64,000 nucleotides of DNA from Tulasnella sp. 424. Taxonomy: Eukaryota > Basidiomycota > Agaricomycetes > Cantharellales > Tulasnellaceae. How positions within the stretch are numbered: position 1 is the stretch's first letter; each line of letters starts with the position of its first letter. The position numbers and the translations under genes are program-made. Location of the stretch: positions 310,001 through 374,000 of the forward strand of contig WSUB01000009.1 in the NCBI GenBank assembly GCA_019633425.1, in the 5' to 3' direction. Below are positions 10,268 through 23,044 of the stretch, piece by piece. The notes beneath the pieces are model-generated. The model was not told the DNA's origin. It made no database searches and saw only the letters and a program-made list of their open reading frames with translations.

Positions 10268-13172
10268 ATGTCGAACAACTCACTCCTTAAGCCTCTTGCC
10301 AAATTGATTGAACATAGGCGCATAGTTTTTTTATCCATCGTGGTGAATTTTGGAGCCTTGTCAGTATTAGCCCCTCCACCGCCCCTGTAGGTTCTGTCTA
10401 ACGCCTCCCTCTGCCGCTCTTACTAGATTATTTGGCTATGACTCCGGAATCGCTGGGGCTGCCATCGTTCTCCCCTCATTCCAGGACCAGTTCGGAATTC
10501 GAGGCTCGAAAGAAAAAGTCGCCGCAATCTCTGGCAACATCGTCTCGATTCTCTAGTACGCGTCGTTTCATACGTCCGACGCGATTCACCTGCGTGACTG
10601 ACGGGAAATTTCCAGTGGCGGAGCGTTCTTCGGGGCCATTTTGACCTGTTATTGCTCGTGGCGTTTTGGTCGTCGGGCGGCATTGCTCGTTGGATGCGTT
10701 TTCTTCATCGCCGGTGGAGTTGTCCAGACTACAAGCCGCACTGTGGCTCAGATCTATGTTGGTCGACGTACGTGTCTTCCTCAATCCTATTAACTTCCAC
10801 TTTCGGGTCCCCGTGCTTACTCATTCAAACTCGCGGCGCCCGAACCGATCACCCTGCTGCGGATTGCCACCTGAACAGTCCTCGCTGGATTTGGCATAGG
10901 GGCCGTTTCCCAGGTTTGTCCCCTTTATGTTGGAGAATGCGCTTCCAAACATCATCGGTCGCGGGCGGTCGGGACTTTCCAAATGTGCTTGGTGAGTTCC
11001 CTCTAATCGAACGTAAAAAATGCACGCGTTGGATCCGGCTTTCTCACACCGAAATTGCTGTGCAGGTTACGGGAGGCATGCTGTCAGTGGATAAAGTTAT
11101 AATCCTTCCAAGGGGCGATTTTTTGCTAAATTGTCCTTTTTTTGCTTCTTTTCCGAATTTAGCGCCTACTGGATTGGGTAGGCCCCGAGACGCTAGACGG
11201 GGCGACCCACGCTGACCTCGATCGTTGTGATTTCCAGGTATGCGGCCAGCATTCGCCTATCCCCGACATCGGACCGACAATGTAAGACGAGATTTCATTG
11301 GAACCGCGGGCAGGGACTGATGATTTTGTGTGCAGGGATGGTTCCGATTGGCATACAACTCCTTCCAGGAGGTCTCTTCGCGATCGGGCTGTTCTTCGTC
11401 CCGGAATCACCACGATGGCTCGCTCTTAACGAAGTCAGGAAAGCGCGAGACTCAATGCCACCCTCCTCTCATCCATCGAAAGCCGACCTTGAGGCTGCGG
11501 CCGCTGAAGCCGAGAAAATTACAAAAAAGGAGGAGGATGTTGCAGTTACCGGTCCAGCGTTGGAGCAAGTACCAACCCCTGAAATCGTACCCCAGGCACA
11601 AGAACCGGTTCCCGAGTTGCAAGGAGGGAGACACACACCATCCTCTGCATCGTCATTCGTTGAACCAGACAATATCCACCTCTACGGATCCCTGGCGCGC
11701 AGAATCTTCACCCCACGAAGCCCTCGCTCAACCCCGAACGCTTCGGAGGCGCTCTGTGCTTTGGCTTACCTCCGCCGCCAACCATTGTCCTCGCCAACTT
11801 TGCGAGCGGAGATGGCGGAGATTTACGCCCAGCTCGAAGAGGCTGAAGAAGAACGGAGGAACGGGAAGGGCAACTTGAGCGAGCAGCTGAAGAAGATGAG
11901 CCTGTGGAAGCGGCTCGCGACCGGGAGCTTCGTGGGTGCATGGCAGATTTGGACGGGTCAGACTGCGATCCTGTATTACGCGTGAGTACACTGCGTTCAC
12001 TGCCTCCTGTAATCTTCGCAACCCTAACCTTACGTCCCTGGTCTTGTTCAGCCCAACGATATTCATGTCCATCGGCTTTTCGACTCAGAGTACGAGCTTA
12101 CTTGCCAGCGGTGTGTTTACATGCCTGAAGGTATGCAACGTCGTCCGTCTTGTTCGCTTGGAGGCACTGATTTACGGTTCCGCGTGTACCGAAAGGTCTT
12201 TACCACTGCGCTCGCTCTCATGACCACTGTCCATCGATTCGGGCGGGTGATTAGCATGTCGGTTGGAGGCGCATTACAGGGCTTACTGTTCTTCGTGAGT
12301 GCTCACAAACTTTTACTTGACGTCATGTACCTACTCAACGTTTTATTTCTGTACTAGATAATCGGTATCTTACTGGCGACTCACCCCGTTGATCCGATGG
12401 ACGCATCTCCCGACCCACCAAGCTTTGTCATGATGAGTCTCATTTACATCTATGTGTACGTAGAACACTCGGGGCTTCGCATTTGTCAGACGCTCATCCT
12501 CTACACAGTTTGGTTTATTCTTTCACCTTAGGTCGGCATTTTTGATCAAGCCTTCCGCGAGAGCTCTTCTGAACCGATTTATTTTGTAGGGCCTTTACCT
12601 TGGGTTTACGGCAGTGAAATCTTCCCGACACACTTGAGAGACGCAGGGCATCTCGTCTTCGTCTGTATTACGTGGTCGAACAACTTTGCAGTAGCCAAAC
12701 TTACACCTATGGGCTTCGTGAGTGCTCCTTTTGATACTTCACACCTTTGTCGCTTTGAGACTGACGCCTATCTTTCTTGTTAGGCTGGTATTGGGTACGT
12801 TCGGTGAAAAGGCGGACAATGGTTGCCCGTTACTGACCTGTTTTCTGAATGCCATTGTAGCTGGGTCCTATGGATGATTTGTAAGTATTCGAACGAATCA
12901 TTGGTTCATGTTGACTGACGCCTTCCTTTCCAGATGGCTCTGTAAGTCCCTATGAATGCGTCCTGCTGAACGTGTCTAACTGTCGGATTCTTCGTGTGTT
13001 CAAACCACTAGTTCAATTTGTGAGTTGCTCGACTTTCGTATGCTGTTGCAGATCCAGCACGATCTAATTCTGGCCATGTATCAACAGAGGAGGAGCTTTA
13101 ATCTGCTGGTTAATCTGCCCGGAAACCAAGGGAAAGTCTATGGAAGAGTACGTCTTCTTGCATCATCGTTAA
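10268..13172 (+). CDS. Sugar-porter family MFS transporter with atypical loop and TM7 motif
   Basis: Twelve-helix sugar/quinate type transporter of the plasma membrane; substrate not assignable. Starts MSNNSLLKPLAKLIEHRRIV; the first helix reads ALLFGYDSGIAGAAIVLPSF, then YCSWRFGRRAALLVG (loop 2-3 motif), YVGRVLAGFGIGAVSQ, and VPESPRWLALN after helix 6. The loop between helices 6 and 7 is about 155 residues, roughly twice the usual, because of a Glu/Pro/Ser-rich insertion. Helix 7 reads AWQIWTGQTAILYYAPTIF, where the family has QQ..G.N. The end is CPETKGKSMEEYVFLHHR, the family signature PETKGKSxEE. The last 390 bases hold exons of 11 (12784-12794), 20 (12861-12880), 8 (12934-12941), 8 (13012-13019) and 85 bases, which splice to AGIGWVLWMIYGSFNLGGAL. 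No frame break. Confidence 0.85.
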
Positions 13173-13465
13173 GCATCCCCACTGAGCGAGACGTGATAGG
13201 ATTGATATAATATTTGGGGCTGTAACGGAGGAACATAGGGCCACATCTGTACAAAACGCGTCGAGGCAACGGCAGCACACCAATCCATAGGCACTCTTTA
13301 TCTTTTAAAACGGACATTCCTTTAGATTTATCTCCTTGTCTTGTCACTCTCGGACTTTTGCTTTCGTTTAAATATATTGTAAAAACGATGTAACAACTCT
13401 ACACCCCACTCATCCCTTGATTAATGGTATAAATACTTCTTAAATACTCCGATCCGTTCTTCCGG
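13173..13465. other. Convergent 3' region between transporter and FAN1
   Basis: AT-rich stretch of about 290 bases between the two stop codons, with runs such as TTTAAATATATTG near 13370 that probably serve 3'-end formation for both genes. No coding potential was recognised. Confidence 0.5.
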
Positions 13466-16400
13466 TCAATCGTCTAGTACTTCGTATATTGTTCGTTTGC
13501 GGGGCTGGGAGGTCGACGGTGTGCTCGCTTGGATGTCCATGTTGTAATCCACAGGCTCCTCTTCCTCCACTTCACAGTCCGAGTCATCTTGGGGCTGAAC
13601 ATGTTTGACAGCGGCTTTGCCTTTGGGCTTGTAATCCCAGTTCTCTACTCGGAGAACTTCAACGGCTATGCCGTTACGAACCATGACGTCAATCCAGACC
13701 TTCACGGTAAACTGAGAGTGAGCAGAGCCTCTCACTCAGATTGGACTGCCGCAACTTACACGCTGGTTTTCGCGGAGCTGGTCCCCCGGTCCTTTGACCT
13801 CTACAAACATACACTCCTTAGCATTTTCTTTCCAAATGATGAGGTCAGGCACGCCAGATCCCCGACAGCTGTACTCCTCTGCCAGGAGACGGCAGATAAC
13901 ACTCAACCCATTTCCACCCAAACCCTGGTATAAAGTCAGCGAAGTCCGTCTAGCTCCTTTAGTTAACCATTCATACCTCTACGATAGTCAGAACGTCGTC
14001 TAACGGAAAGTCGTCCCACCGTGCACCAACAGCCCATGTCTTTCTTGGTCGTTCCCTGACGTCGACTTCGCGAATGAATTCAGGGGCCATGCCGCCTTCG
14101 ATTTGCTTCAGTCTTCGCATAATCGCTTCCTCGCGGACTGGGAAGAAAGTGTCGTGAACGAGATCCAGCGGACAGCTTTGGAAGCGTGTTTCGAACGCTC
14201 CAGGGATGCTGTCATCGAAGATGACGGGCCAGAAGAGGAGTGTGAAAATGTGCATAAGGATTCGACCCTCTGAATGGTATCTTTCGAAAGATCGGTTAGA
14301 CGTCGCTGCGTGGATAGACGCTAGCTCAAGCGAGCTCACCCTTTGTAGCCAAGCGTAGCGTAATGCTCTAGCGCCAATTCTTCCACGCTAACCTCGCCAT
14401 CCTTTCCTTTCCAGACGCTCTTTCCGGTAGATTTCCAGGAGGGCACTCGGTTCTCTTTGCCTCGTTGTTTGACTGGTTGAGAATCTTCCCTTGCTTTACT
14501 GGTGCTCCAAACACTTCCGCTGCGGACTAGGTTGCCAGCACCTTTCCCCTGGACGCTGGACTTTGCGGGCGTCTTTGGACTTGGTCGAGGCAGATTCTGA
14601 TCTGAAGGACTGATCTCAGCCAGTGGAAGGCTATGGATGCGACGGCCGGTAATCAGGTTGTTCTTCGCTTTCTTTAGTTGAAGCGTTGATCTATATCGCT
14701 CCTCAGGCGGTGTTTTCAGCTTTTTCTCGATTCTTATAAGACGATTCTCGAGCGCAGGCCTATAAACTAGTGATCCAAGTCGGGAATTCTGAACGTGTCC
14801 ACACTGTTTTGGGCTGAGAAAAGCACTTACTCAAGTGGGTATCTGGATCTTCCAATCCTTCCTTGGCCAGCTGAAGCGCTTCTTCCAAAGAAGCATTGTC
14901 CTTGTCCTTGTAGTTCATGAGAATAAGGGCTAAACGATCATACCAAGCCCTGCCCAGTGCGATGAGGTATTGAGCTGTTGCGGAACCTTTTTAGAACTCA
15001 CCCTCGCCGACCTTTTCTCCATCTCCGTTGAGACAGCAATGTCCGAATGACCTGTTCTTCTTCATAGTGCCTCTTCAGCACTCCGCAGGCAAATGCGGCC
15101 TTGTAGACAACCCTCGTTAAGACATGTCCCTCATGGAATCGTTCCAGCGCGCCTGCGCGAATGACAGCACTCTCTGATTCTGCGTCATCCAACTCTGATA
15201 GCAGCTCCTTCCAACGCGCAAAAGCCGGTTTGAAGAGATCCAAAACTTGTGCTGCTCCTTCAATCCTTGCTTCATTGGCAAATGCGTCTTCCATTCTCTT
15301 CTCCAGCGCCAACGCGCCTTCATACGTGAGGAGGGCTGTCCGCGAGGGAAAGATGTCGGTTGTTCTGGAGTGCAAATATGAAGGATAGTTCCGTCGGGAT
15401 GGATTGCTAGCTTTGGTACGAGACAAGATTAAGGGGAGGAGAGTGGCACTAAGTTCAGTGCTTCGGAAGAAAACGAGGTTGATCCGCTGGAAGAGTCGTC
15501 GGATCTGACAATTGACACGAATGCAAGGTCCTGTTGTGTGATATGAGCGGAATCCCAAGAGCCAGGTATAAGCGCATACCTGTGATTTCCTTCACCATAT
15601 CCCGTAGCCTAGTGGTTTGTCCCTTTTTGCGCTGCCCGGCTCGGCTGAAGAAGTTTGCTAATGTGGTTTGTTTTCCTGCATTGGCCAGCAGGAGATCAAC
15701 GATGGCAGAGCGCTAAAAATACGTTAACAGTGGGCTTCGACGCAATGAAGAAGGATCCTACACACTCGTGGATCAACCACCTTCAGTTTCATTGTTCTTG
15801 CAAGATCGCGGAGCTCCGGTAGCTTCAGGCAGCCCAACATCTCATGAATCGATGCATTGCAATCTTCCTGTATAAAGAACCCCACTGGGTCCAGAGGTGG
15901 TTGACATACTTTCGCATCCTCTGTGTCGCAAAGACAATCGTCAGATCTTTGTGGAAAGGTACCTAATCCTCCCTACCTTCATCGTCGGAATCCTCGATGA
16001 CTATATACTCCCGTCCATCATCTTTGACCTGAGGGGTGGGTGTGGGTGTAAAGGGCTTGCTCAACTCGTCAATGGCGGCGTTTAGATCTGGGATATCAAG
16101 GTGATAATTCCGATTGAGGGCGTCCGATCGATGCCACTTCTCGGCCTTGCGAAGAATTAACCGCACAAGAAGATACCGTGCGGGATCTATAAAAGATAAC
16201 CGGGAAGTTACTTAACAAACAATGCTTCCCGATCAACACAGGTGACCTACAAGACAGAGCCTTGAATCGGTCAAATAACCTGAGCTCTTCGTCTAAGAAG
16301 AGGAACCGTTCGCCTTCAAGCACGGTTTCAAGAACCTCTGGATTACCCGTCAGCACGCGTCCATTCATAGGCATAGATGAATAGGCTTACCATCGAACAT

Positions 16401-16586
16401 TTGGACATACATACTTTCGCGACGCGGCGCGTCTGGCTCGCTGTCCGACATGCTATCCTGCTCAAGGTCGGCGTCTTGAAACGAGTCCTCGTCTTCATCA
16501 ACATCTAATTCCTCGATATATTGGGTAAATGGAATGGCGTCTTTGCCTAGAGAACCATGGAAGAAGTCATCCAATCGAGTTTGCAT
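13466..16586 (-). CDS. FAN1: FAN1 structure-specific nuclease (VRR-NUC)
   Basis: DNA repair nuclease for interstrand crosslinks. Starts MQTRLDDFFHGSLGKD and has an acidic N-terminus, with no UBZ zinc finger visible, as in other fungal FAN1 proteins. Conserved middle blocks: LFQRINLVFFRST, YPSYLHSRTTDIFPSR, LTYEGALALE, then the TPR-like region and the strongly conserved YHSEGRILMHIFTLLFWPVI and IPGAFETRFQSCPLDLVHD. The VRR-NUC domain near the C-terminus has GVPDLIIW and CMFVEVKGPGDQLRENQ, the PD..ExK catalytic motif, spliced at CGT|GTAAGT to VWIDVMVRNGIAVEVLRVEN. A Ser/acidic tail ends YEVLDD. About ten short introns. It is divergent from the FAH-family gene across 235 bases, so the two may share a promoter region. 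Confidence 0.92.
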
Positions 16587-16821
16587 TATTGACAAGCGCT
16601 GGGTCACAGAGAGAAAGTTGTATGACGCGCTTAAGGAAACCAAGTAGCGAGGGGAAGATGCTGGATGCTGTATGAGCTCGCGTAGCTAGACCGTAAGCGA
16701 CGCGTTTACGCGACTGTGGTCTCACTGACGGACGAGGGGAGCGCTGGTCGGAGCCGGTCAGAGACTCAACGTCGAATATATGTAACCGCGAGAAACGCGC
16801 GGGAGTTCCCAGCAATCACAA

Positions 16822-17776
16822 ATGTCCTCCTTCTCCCGAACTGGTCGCAAGGTCAGCCCTGCTCCTGCAATTCACCAGTTCTTTGCACTGACCACCCTGA
16901 AGATTGTAGCCATTGGGCGAAACTACGCTCAGCATATTAAAGAGCTGAACAATACTGCTCCGAAAGAGCCTTTCTTTTTCCTCAAGCCCACAACCAGCTA
17001 CCTGCAATCAGGTGGACAGGTGGAGATTCCCAACGGGATATTGGTACACCATGAAGGTGAAAAGAGTTTTTAAAGATTTTGAAGATAGGGCTGATAGACT
17101 TCTCTAGTGGAACTTGGGGTTGTGATTGGCAAAAATGGCAGGGATATCGCTCAGTCGGACGCGGAGGCTTACATTTCAGGCTATGGTATGCTAGTATCTC
17201 CCCTCAATGATCACTCTAAACTAATTTGGCTCATACCGCGAACAGCCCTTGGTATCGATATGACAGCGAGAAATATGCAAGACGTCGTGAAGAAGGCTGG
17301 ACTTCCATGGTCAACCGTTAAAGGCTTCGATACCTTCACCCCAATCAGCAAGTTCATACCAAAGTCGTCCGTGGAAGACCCACACAATCTCAAGCTATGG
17401 TTGAAGGTTGGATGGCTGCTTCCCAACCGCAGTGCTTGTCCCTGACGGCTCAGGTCCTTTTAGATCAACGGAGCGACAAAGCAAGACGGAACAACCTCCG
17501 ACATGATCTTCCGTATTCCGAGGCTCATCGAGCATGTATCCTCAATCATGACGTTGGAAGAGGGCGACTTGCTCTTGACAGGTGACTTTCACGTAAAGCG
17601 AAGCTTGGTTCCGGCCGCTCATAATGCCCTCGTGGACAGGTACTCCGGCCGGAGTCGGACCAATAGCTGCTGGCGACAAAATCACAGCTGGCCTTACTAC
17701 CACCGATGGCTCGCAGCTGGCAGAATTGGAACTCGACGTTATAGATCGTATTGGAGGCTATCGCTTTACGTCCTGA
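16822..17776 (+). CDS. FAH-family acylpyruvase / oxaloacetate decarboxylase (FAHD1-like)
   Basis: Small fumarylacetoacetate-hydrolase-fold enzyme of the FAHD1 type, usually mitochondrial, which cleaves acylpyruvates and decarboxylates oxaloacetate. Starts [20 protein letters not shown], a possible targeting region, then [33 protein letters not shown], the metal-binding [28 protein letters not shown], and [14 protein letters not shown]. After an intron ending TTTTAG it reads [16 protein letters not shown] and [20 protein letters not shown], and ends [10 protein letters not shown]. The expected E..E..D metal ligands are all present (E in HHE, E in VEL, D in GID). Five introns of about 50-60 bases. 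Its 3' end faces the SAPS gene with only 91 bases between stop codons. Confidence 0.9.
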
Positions 17777-17867
17777 GATTTGCCCCCTATACCGGAAGCT
17801 ATTTCAACATGGGAGTGCGATTAAATATGATATTATTATCGTATGTCCAAGATAGAAGTGTGTCCCC

Positions 17868-20800
17868 TCAGTGGAACGAGGATTGTGATGGTAATGGTTG
17901 TCTCTCAAGCGGTGCACCATTCTCCGTACCATGCAACATAACGCCAGTTCCAGGCGATATCTCGTCTACGATGCCGAAATCATCGTCAAAGTGGAACGAG
18001 CTGTTCCCAGGTGTCGGCGTCCGCCCTCCTCCGTCATCGTCATCGTCGTGAGGGCCTTGCGGAGCTTCGACGACCACCGAGGTAGTGAGTGAATTCGATC
18101 CGGACGCAACCTGGAAATCTCCAAAGTCGTCTGCGAAAGAGTCTGCAAACCCGTCGTCATCTGAAGCTGATGAGAAGGTGAAAGATGATGAAACGCTGCC
18201 AGGTGCATCGTCTCTAGCAATATTCGAGTCCGAAAAGGGGCCCCAAGCACCGTCGTCCTAAAACAGTCGACTCTCAGTTGCTTGAATCTCCGTTGTATAG
18301 TGAAACCTTACATCGTCATCGAAGGGATCGTGTCCAACGGAGTTAGAGGAAGGGGTGAATGCGTCCTGAGAAACGTCCGGGTCAGTTCGCATATTTGAAA
18401 TCCGCATAGAACGACGCCATACATCAAAGCTAGCTTCGCGACGGTTGACTGTTGGCGATTGAGGTGTGGTGAGTTCAAAATCGCCAGATTCGTCAAAGTG
18501 GAAGTTCCGGTTGGCTGCATCGAGCCACGCGGCATCCTCTTCATCCGACGAGTTGTCGCTCGAACCCGACGATAAAGGCTCTGCGGGAGTGATCTGCTGA
18601 GCGAGGTATCGAGCGAACTGTCGAATAGTCACGGATTTAGGAGTGAGGCCAACAAAAGTCATCGCAGATTCTGGACTTACTGTACCGCTCGAGCCTCCGT
18701 TCGTATCGTCGTCGTCGTCACCAGCAGTCCATGTGGGACCGTGTTCTTCCTTTGGGGTATCCGTTGCTGGAGTCTCCTCGCCTTCGTCAACCTTCCTGCG
18801 CGTCTCGCTGGAAAATCCAGCATTCGTCGTGAACCCAGCAAGTCCAAGGCCAACGACAGGTTTCCCACCACCCAATTGGCTTGTATCCTTGTCCTTGGTC
18901 TCTTTGTACTTCCCGCTCACATACTGGTCCCACTCCGGCCTCGGGGCATATGCGGAGAGAATGTCGATCACTTCACTGGGATAATGGTCGAACGCGCTAA
19001 CGATGTCTTCAGAGATGAGGGTAAGGTGGCCCATATAGCCAACGCGACTGCCTTTCGGCTTGGAGCATGCTTCGTCGTTCTTTCTCTGCCCCTCGATGAT
19101 GCGCTGTAATATTCGCGAGTCGCGGAATAAGGAGATGACGAGTTCCCTATTGAGTCCCTTCTCCACTCGCCCCGTCAGCACTTGGTGGAGCAAGTCATAG
19201 ACGACGTTGTGAAGGAAGTTATTCAAAGGGAAGTCAAAGAAGAGATCCTAGAACGACATTTAGTCAAAACTCTGCTTTCAAGCTCTTGGGTACTTACAAG
19301 AAGTGTAGAAACGATCCCCAGGTCCAGGAAACGCTGTTTGAGTGCATCTCCGCACCGGAGCGGGCCGCCCGATGTCGAAGGTTCACTCTTCTTCCCCTGT
19401 TCAGGTTTGCTGACAGTTTTTCCTGATGCAGGAGACGGTATTTGCTTTGCGTGCGAAGAACGCGGGGTACCCTCTTGCAAAGAAAGCTCGGAGAGCGGGA
19501 CATCGACAGCACTGGATGTCGAGGTAGGGTCGTTGAGAGTCGAAGCAGATGGCGGGGAAGTAGATGGCGTGGCTTTCTTTGACGAGTCACTCGATAGGTC
19601 GTCATCGTCGAAGTGAACTTCCTCCAAAACGTCTTCCATGACATCGCTGCTAACCCCGTCGGTAGAGCTTCCGTCAGAAGATATCGAGTGGCGCGAAGAA
19701 ATTGGAAGTTCGCCGCGTTCTGTAAGAGCAAAAGCTGGATCCTCTTCGTCCTCAGGCTGCAATGGACTATCCTGCGCCCCGGTTGCGACTTTAGCAAGCT
19801 CCTCCAAGGTTGCTAATCCACCAACAAGCCGACCATCCTCATCATATTTGGGTCCGGATCCCGGTTGACGGTTGAGCAGAGCCATGTTCGAGCAGTGCAA
19901 GACTTCCGCGTAGAGCTCGCATATCCGGAACCGCTCAAATGTGAGGGGAATGACTTGACCAGTGGTTGTTGGCGTAGGTACAATCTACTGACGAAGATGA
20001 GTCCTGGTATCACCCAAGGGTTGAGCAAATGCTCACCGAGGTCCTAGGGGCTTTGAGAAGCTTTTGGAAGTCCTCTAGCCGACTCCCGATAATGCTTATG
20101 AGCCCGCTCAGATTTACCAAACCCATGTGATCCGCAATCTCCCTCATCGCGCTTTCTAGCTCTTCTCTGCCTTGTTCTTCTGTGATCTCCTCGCGCGAGT
20201 ATTGTTGTTGCTGACGTATCTGAATGAGCCGGTTTCGGAGAGTGTGGAACAGATAAGGTTCAAAGAAATCGGAATTGTTCTTGCGTATAAGTTCAATGAA
20301 AACGGGGATGATGCATATGAGCGATGATGCAGCGTTTTCGGTCGACGAGGCGTCAGTTTCCGCGGAATCTTCGTTTGAACTCGCAGAGGCAGAGGCTTTC
20401 TCTAGGGGTGTCAAAGCGTAATCCACCAGCTTCATAATGTTCTCCTTTCGAGCCAGCTCTCTTGCGAGCTTGTTGGATATTGGTAATACTGATGCAGGGT
20501 CGCCGCCGCTGATGCTCATAGTCGTAGGGTTGACCGGGAAGCTGTTTGGAGATGGAGACGAAAGAGCGATGACCCCCTTCAGGAAATCGGCAGCGACAAG
20601 GTGAACGTCTGGTTTCTGTGCCGGAGACAGAAGATCTAAGAGCTTTGGGATTAATCCTTGGGATGACAACCACTGTAAACTCGATATGTCTTAATAGGAT
20701 GTGCGTCAGGCCAAAATAGGGGAACTGACTGGAATCACACCCAGATTGCCGGGTTGCTCGTCCAACTGTACTATCCGGAATATCAACTCGACAAATGGTG

Positions 20801-21461
20801 GCGACTGAATGTGGTTGAGTAGTCTGTCGATGACATTTGGCACGGATTGGATGAATTCTAACATCTGAAAGGGTGGATGGTGAGACTCGGACGTCGCTGG
20901 ACGCTGCCGCACAAACCTCGTCAGGTTTCTTCGACAGGAAGATTGCATTAATCTTAACGAAATGCGTAGCGACGTTGATTTTCCCCATCATATCCCCTGG
21001 TGAAGTGTCTAGAATGGAGTCCCAGAATGGCAGAAGGAGTTCCGACGATCTGGAGGTGCACGCCTCCACTATCGACCAGATTTCGCTGCACAATACTTCC
21101 GTAGCAATGTAGGGATACCTAGACACGATTCAGATGCACTGAACGGGGCCTAATTGTACCAGACTCACTTGAAGCGGCCACGCTCTTCACCTTCAACTTG
21201 ACCAGAAACATAGCCCAGGAGACGCTTTAAGACGTCAATGCGTTGTAGGTACTGAATCAGCTTGGTGTTCTGGGCTTTGCATTCTTGAAGGAGATCGTCT
21301 TCGTCAAGTACGGCCTCGAGGGAGACATCATCTCTGTCAAGAAGACTGTCGATCGCCGAGGCCTGCTGGAAGCCGAATCTGGAATTGGGGACGGAGCGTC
21401 AGCCTAAACGCATCCTCCCCGCAGTCCTACACGATCACACGAGCGCTCACTTCCAAAACAT
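17868..21461 (-). CDS. SAPS-domain protein, Sit4/PP6 phosphatase regulatory subunit
   Basis: Regulatory subunit that binds the Sit4/PP6 phosphatase (SAP185/SAP190 in yeast, PP6R in animals). Starts with the family hallmark MFWKFGF, where MFWK sits before an intron (AA|GTGAGC..CCAG|A) and [16 protein letters not shown] follows. The SAPS domain continues with [79 protein letters not shown] and [20 protein letters not shown]. The C-terminal third is acidic and disordered, with a clear spliced ending [17 protein letters not shown] like other SAPS proteins. About ten introns. The last part of the domain near 19900 reads [20 protein letters not shown], a conserved SAPS block. Divergent from MTQ2. 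Confidence 0.92.
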
Positions 21462-21810
21462 GAATCTGAATGGCGCACTGGGATAAAATATATTAGGCCG
21501 ATGTGTATGTCAGAGCCTCAGGATCTTCCGCAGACTGAAACGAATGCCGGAGGTATTAGGTGATAGGTGAACCTTGCCCTTGAACCCAAAGAAGACGCGA
21601 ACGCGGCAACAGCCAGAGCTGTGGAATGAGGAAAGTAGTATTACAGGGCCGTGTAGTACGTGAACAGGATTCAAGTCCTCAGCGGGCTTGCGCGGCGTCT
21701 GAGGGTGGGTGAGTTGGTGCGAGAAGGGAATCAAGTCTCGGCTGGGGCGTGAGCTTTCCACTCTTGACTGGCCAGGGTCATGTTTGCTTTCCACCCCGAT
21801 CTAACCACCA
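21462..21810. promoter_or_regulatory. Divergent promoter region SAPS / MTQ2
   Basis: 349 bases between two start codons pointing away from each other, so it must hold both promoters and leaders. No clear TATA element or repeated site was recognised. Confidence 0.45.
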
Positions 21811-22795
21811 ATGATCCCGACTCCAGATCTCTCCCACCTCACCAAGGACGACTATCAACATGTTTATGAACCAGCAGGTCAGCTGAAAGCTACTCAGAGG
21901 AGTCATCCACGATAGCATAGCTAACTGTGAAGGGGCGACCGCAGAAGACACTTTTATTTTGCTCGATGCACTCGAGCAGGACGCAGATTATCTCAAGTCG
22001 CTGAATCCACGATTCTGTCTTGAGATCGGGTGCGCTTCGACCGTGACTTACTGATACGCTTCGCTAACTCAGATCCTTGACTCCTAGATCTGGTTCTGGG
22101 TGCGTCCTGTCGTTCCTAGGAGCGGTCCTTGGAAGTACAAGCGCATGTGGGTAATAGCGCACCCGAATCAACGTCCATGCATTGAGGTCTGGGTTAGTGT
22201 ACGTCGGAACAGACATAAACATCCGAGCAGCTCAAGCAACGATGCGAACTGGTCTACAGAACAAGGTTAGCAGTCTATCCTGTAACGTAACGTGCAGCTC
22301 AATGACCCGAAGGTTTCAACTTCAGCATTGGTGACTTCGCTCTACGAGGGTCTCGAAAGAAGGATCGAGCATCAAGTAGACTTGTTGGTTTTCAATCCTC
22401 CATACGTCCCGACGTTCGAAGATGAAGCAACGATGGCTCAGGACGGCAGAGACATTGCTGGCGCATGGGCGGGAGGGGCAGACGGCATGGCCATTACTGA
22501 CCAGCTACTGAAGAACGTCGACGTAAGAGCGTACCCATTCGATTCACCGCCTGTCCCAATTAATGATTCTGTAGAGGATGCTTTCCCCGAGTGGGGTTTT
22601 CTATCTGGTCGCTGTGAAGCAGAACGATCCAGAAGGAATCTGTGCCCGGATGAGGGGTACCTACGGTCTTGAAGGCGAGGTAAGAAGGTTACCGTCCTGC
22701 CGTTCCACATCGCTGACGCTTGGGTGTAGATTGTTCTGAAGCGCCGTGCAGGCGGAGAATTGCTTCATGTCCTGCGTTTTCGTCGCGGAGAGTAG
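21811..22795 (+). CDS. MTQ2: eRF1 N5-glutamine methyltransferase (Mtq2/HemK family)
   Basis: Methylates the Gln of the GGQ motif in release factor eRF1, acting with Trm112. Starts MIPTPDLSHLTKDDYQHVYE, followed by PAEDTFILLDALEQDA, the SAM-binding CLEIGSGSG split by an intron, then TDINIRAAQATMRTGLQNK, and the signature VFNPPYVPT (NPPY) with a preceding QVDLL. The stretch AQDGRDIAGAWAGGADGM is typical of Mtq2. Later exons read DRMLSPSGVFYLVAVKQNDP and the C-terminus is IVLKRRAGGELLHVLRFRRGE. About six introns. Complete by comparison with the family (near 230 residues). Confidence 0.93.
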
Positions 22796-23044
22796 CTGTA
22801 TTCCCCTTGACGGGAGTTTTGTGGAGAATCCTCTGGTGCCCCGCTTAGTCGCTCTGATAGACTAGGTCCTCTCTCTCCTCATACCTAAAGCACAGTATGC
22901 AGAGCACGTATATACCTGGGCATCTAAAGCTATTTGCCTGCTTGCAAGAGCGATAAATAGACCCTGTAGAGAAGAAAGGCTTCTAGTGCTTGCTTACGTT
23001 AGCATTTCAAAGGCGCCTGGGCTGCGTTCGTTCGACGACCGGCA

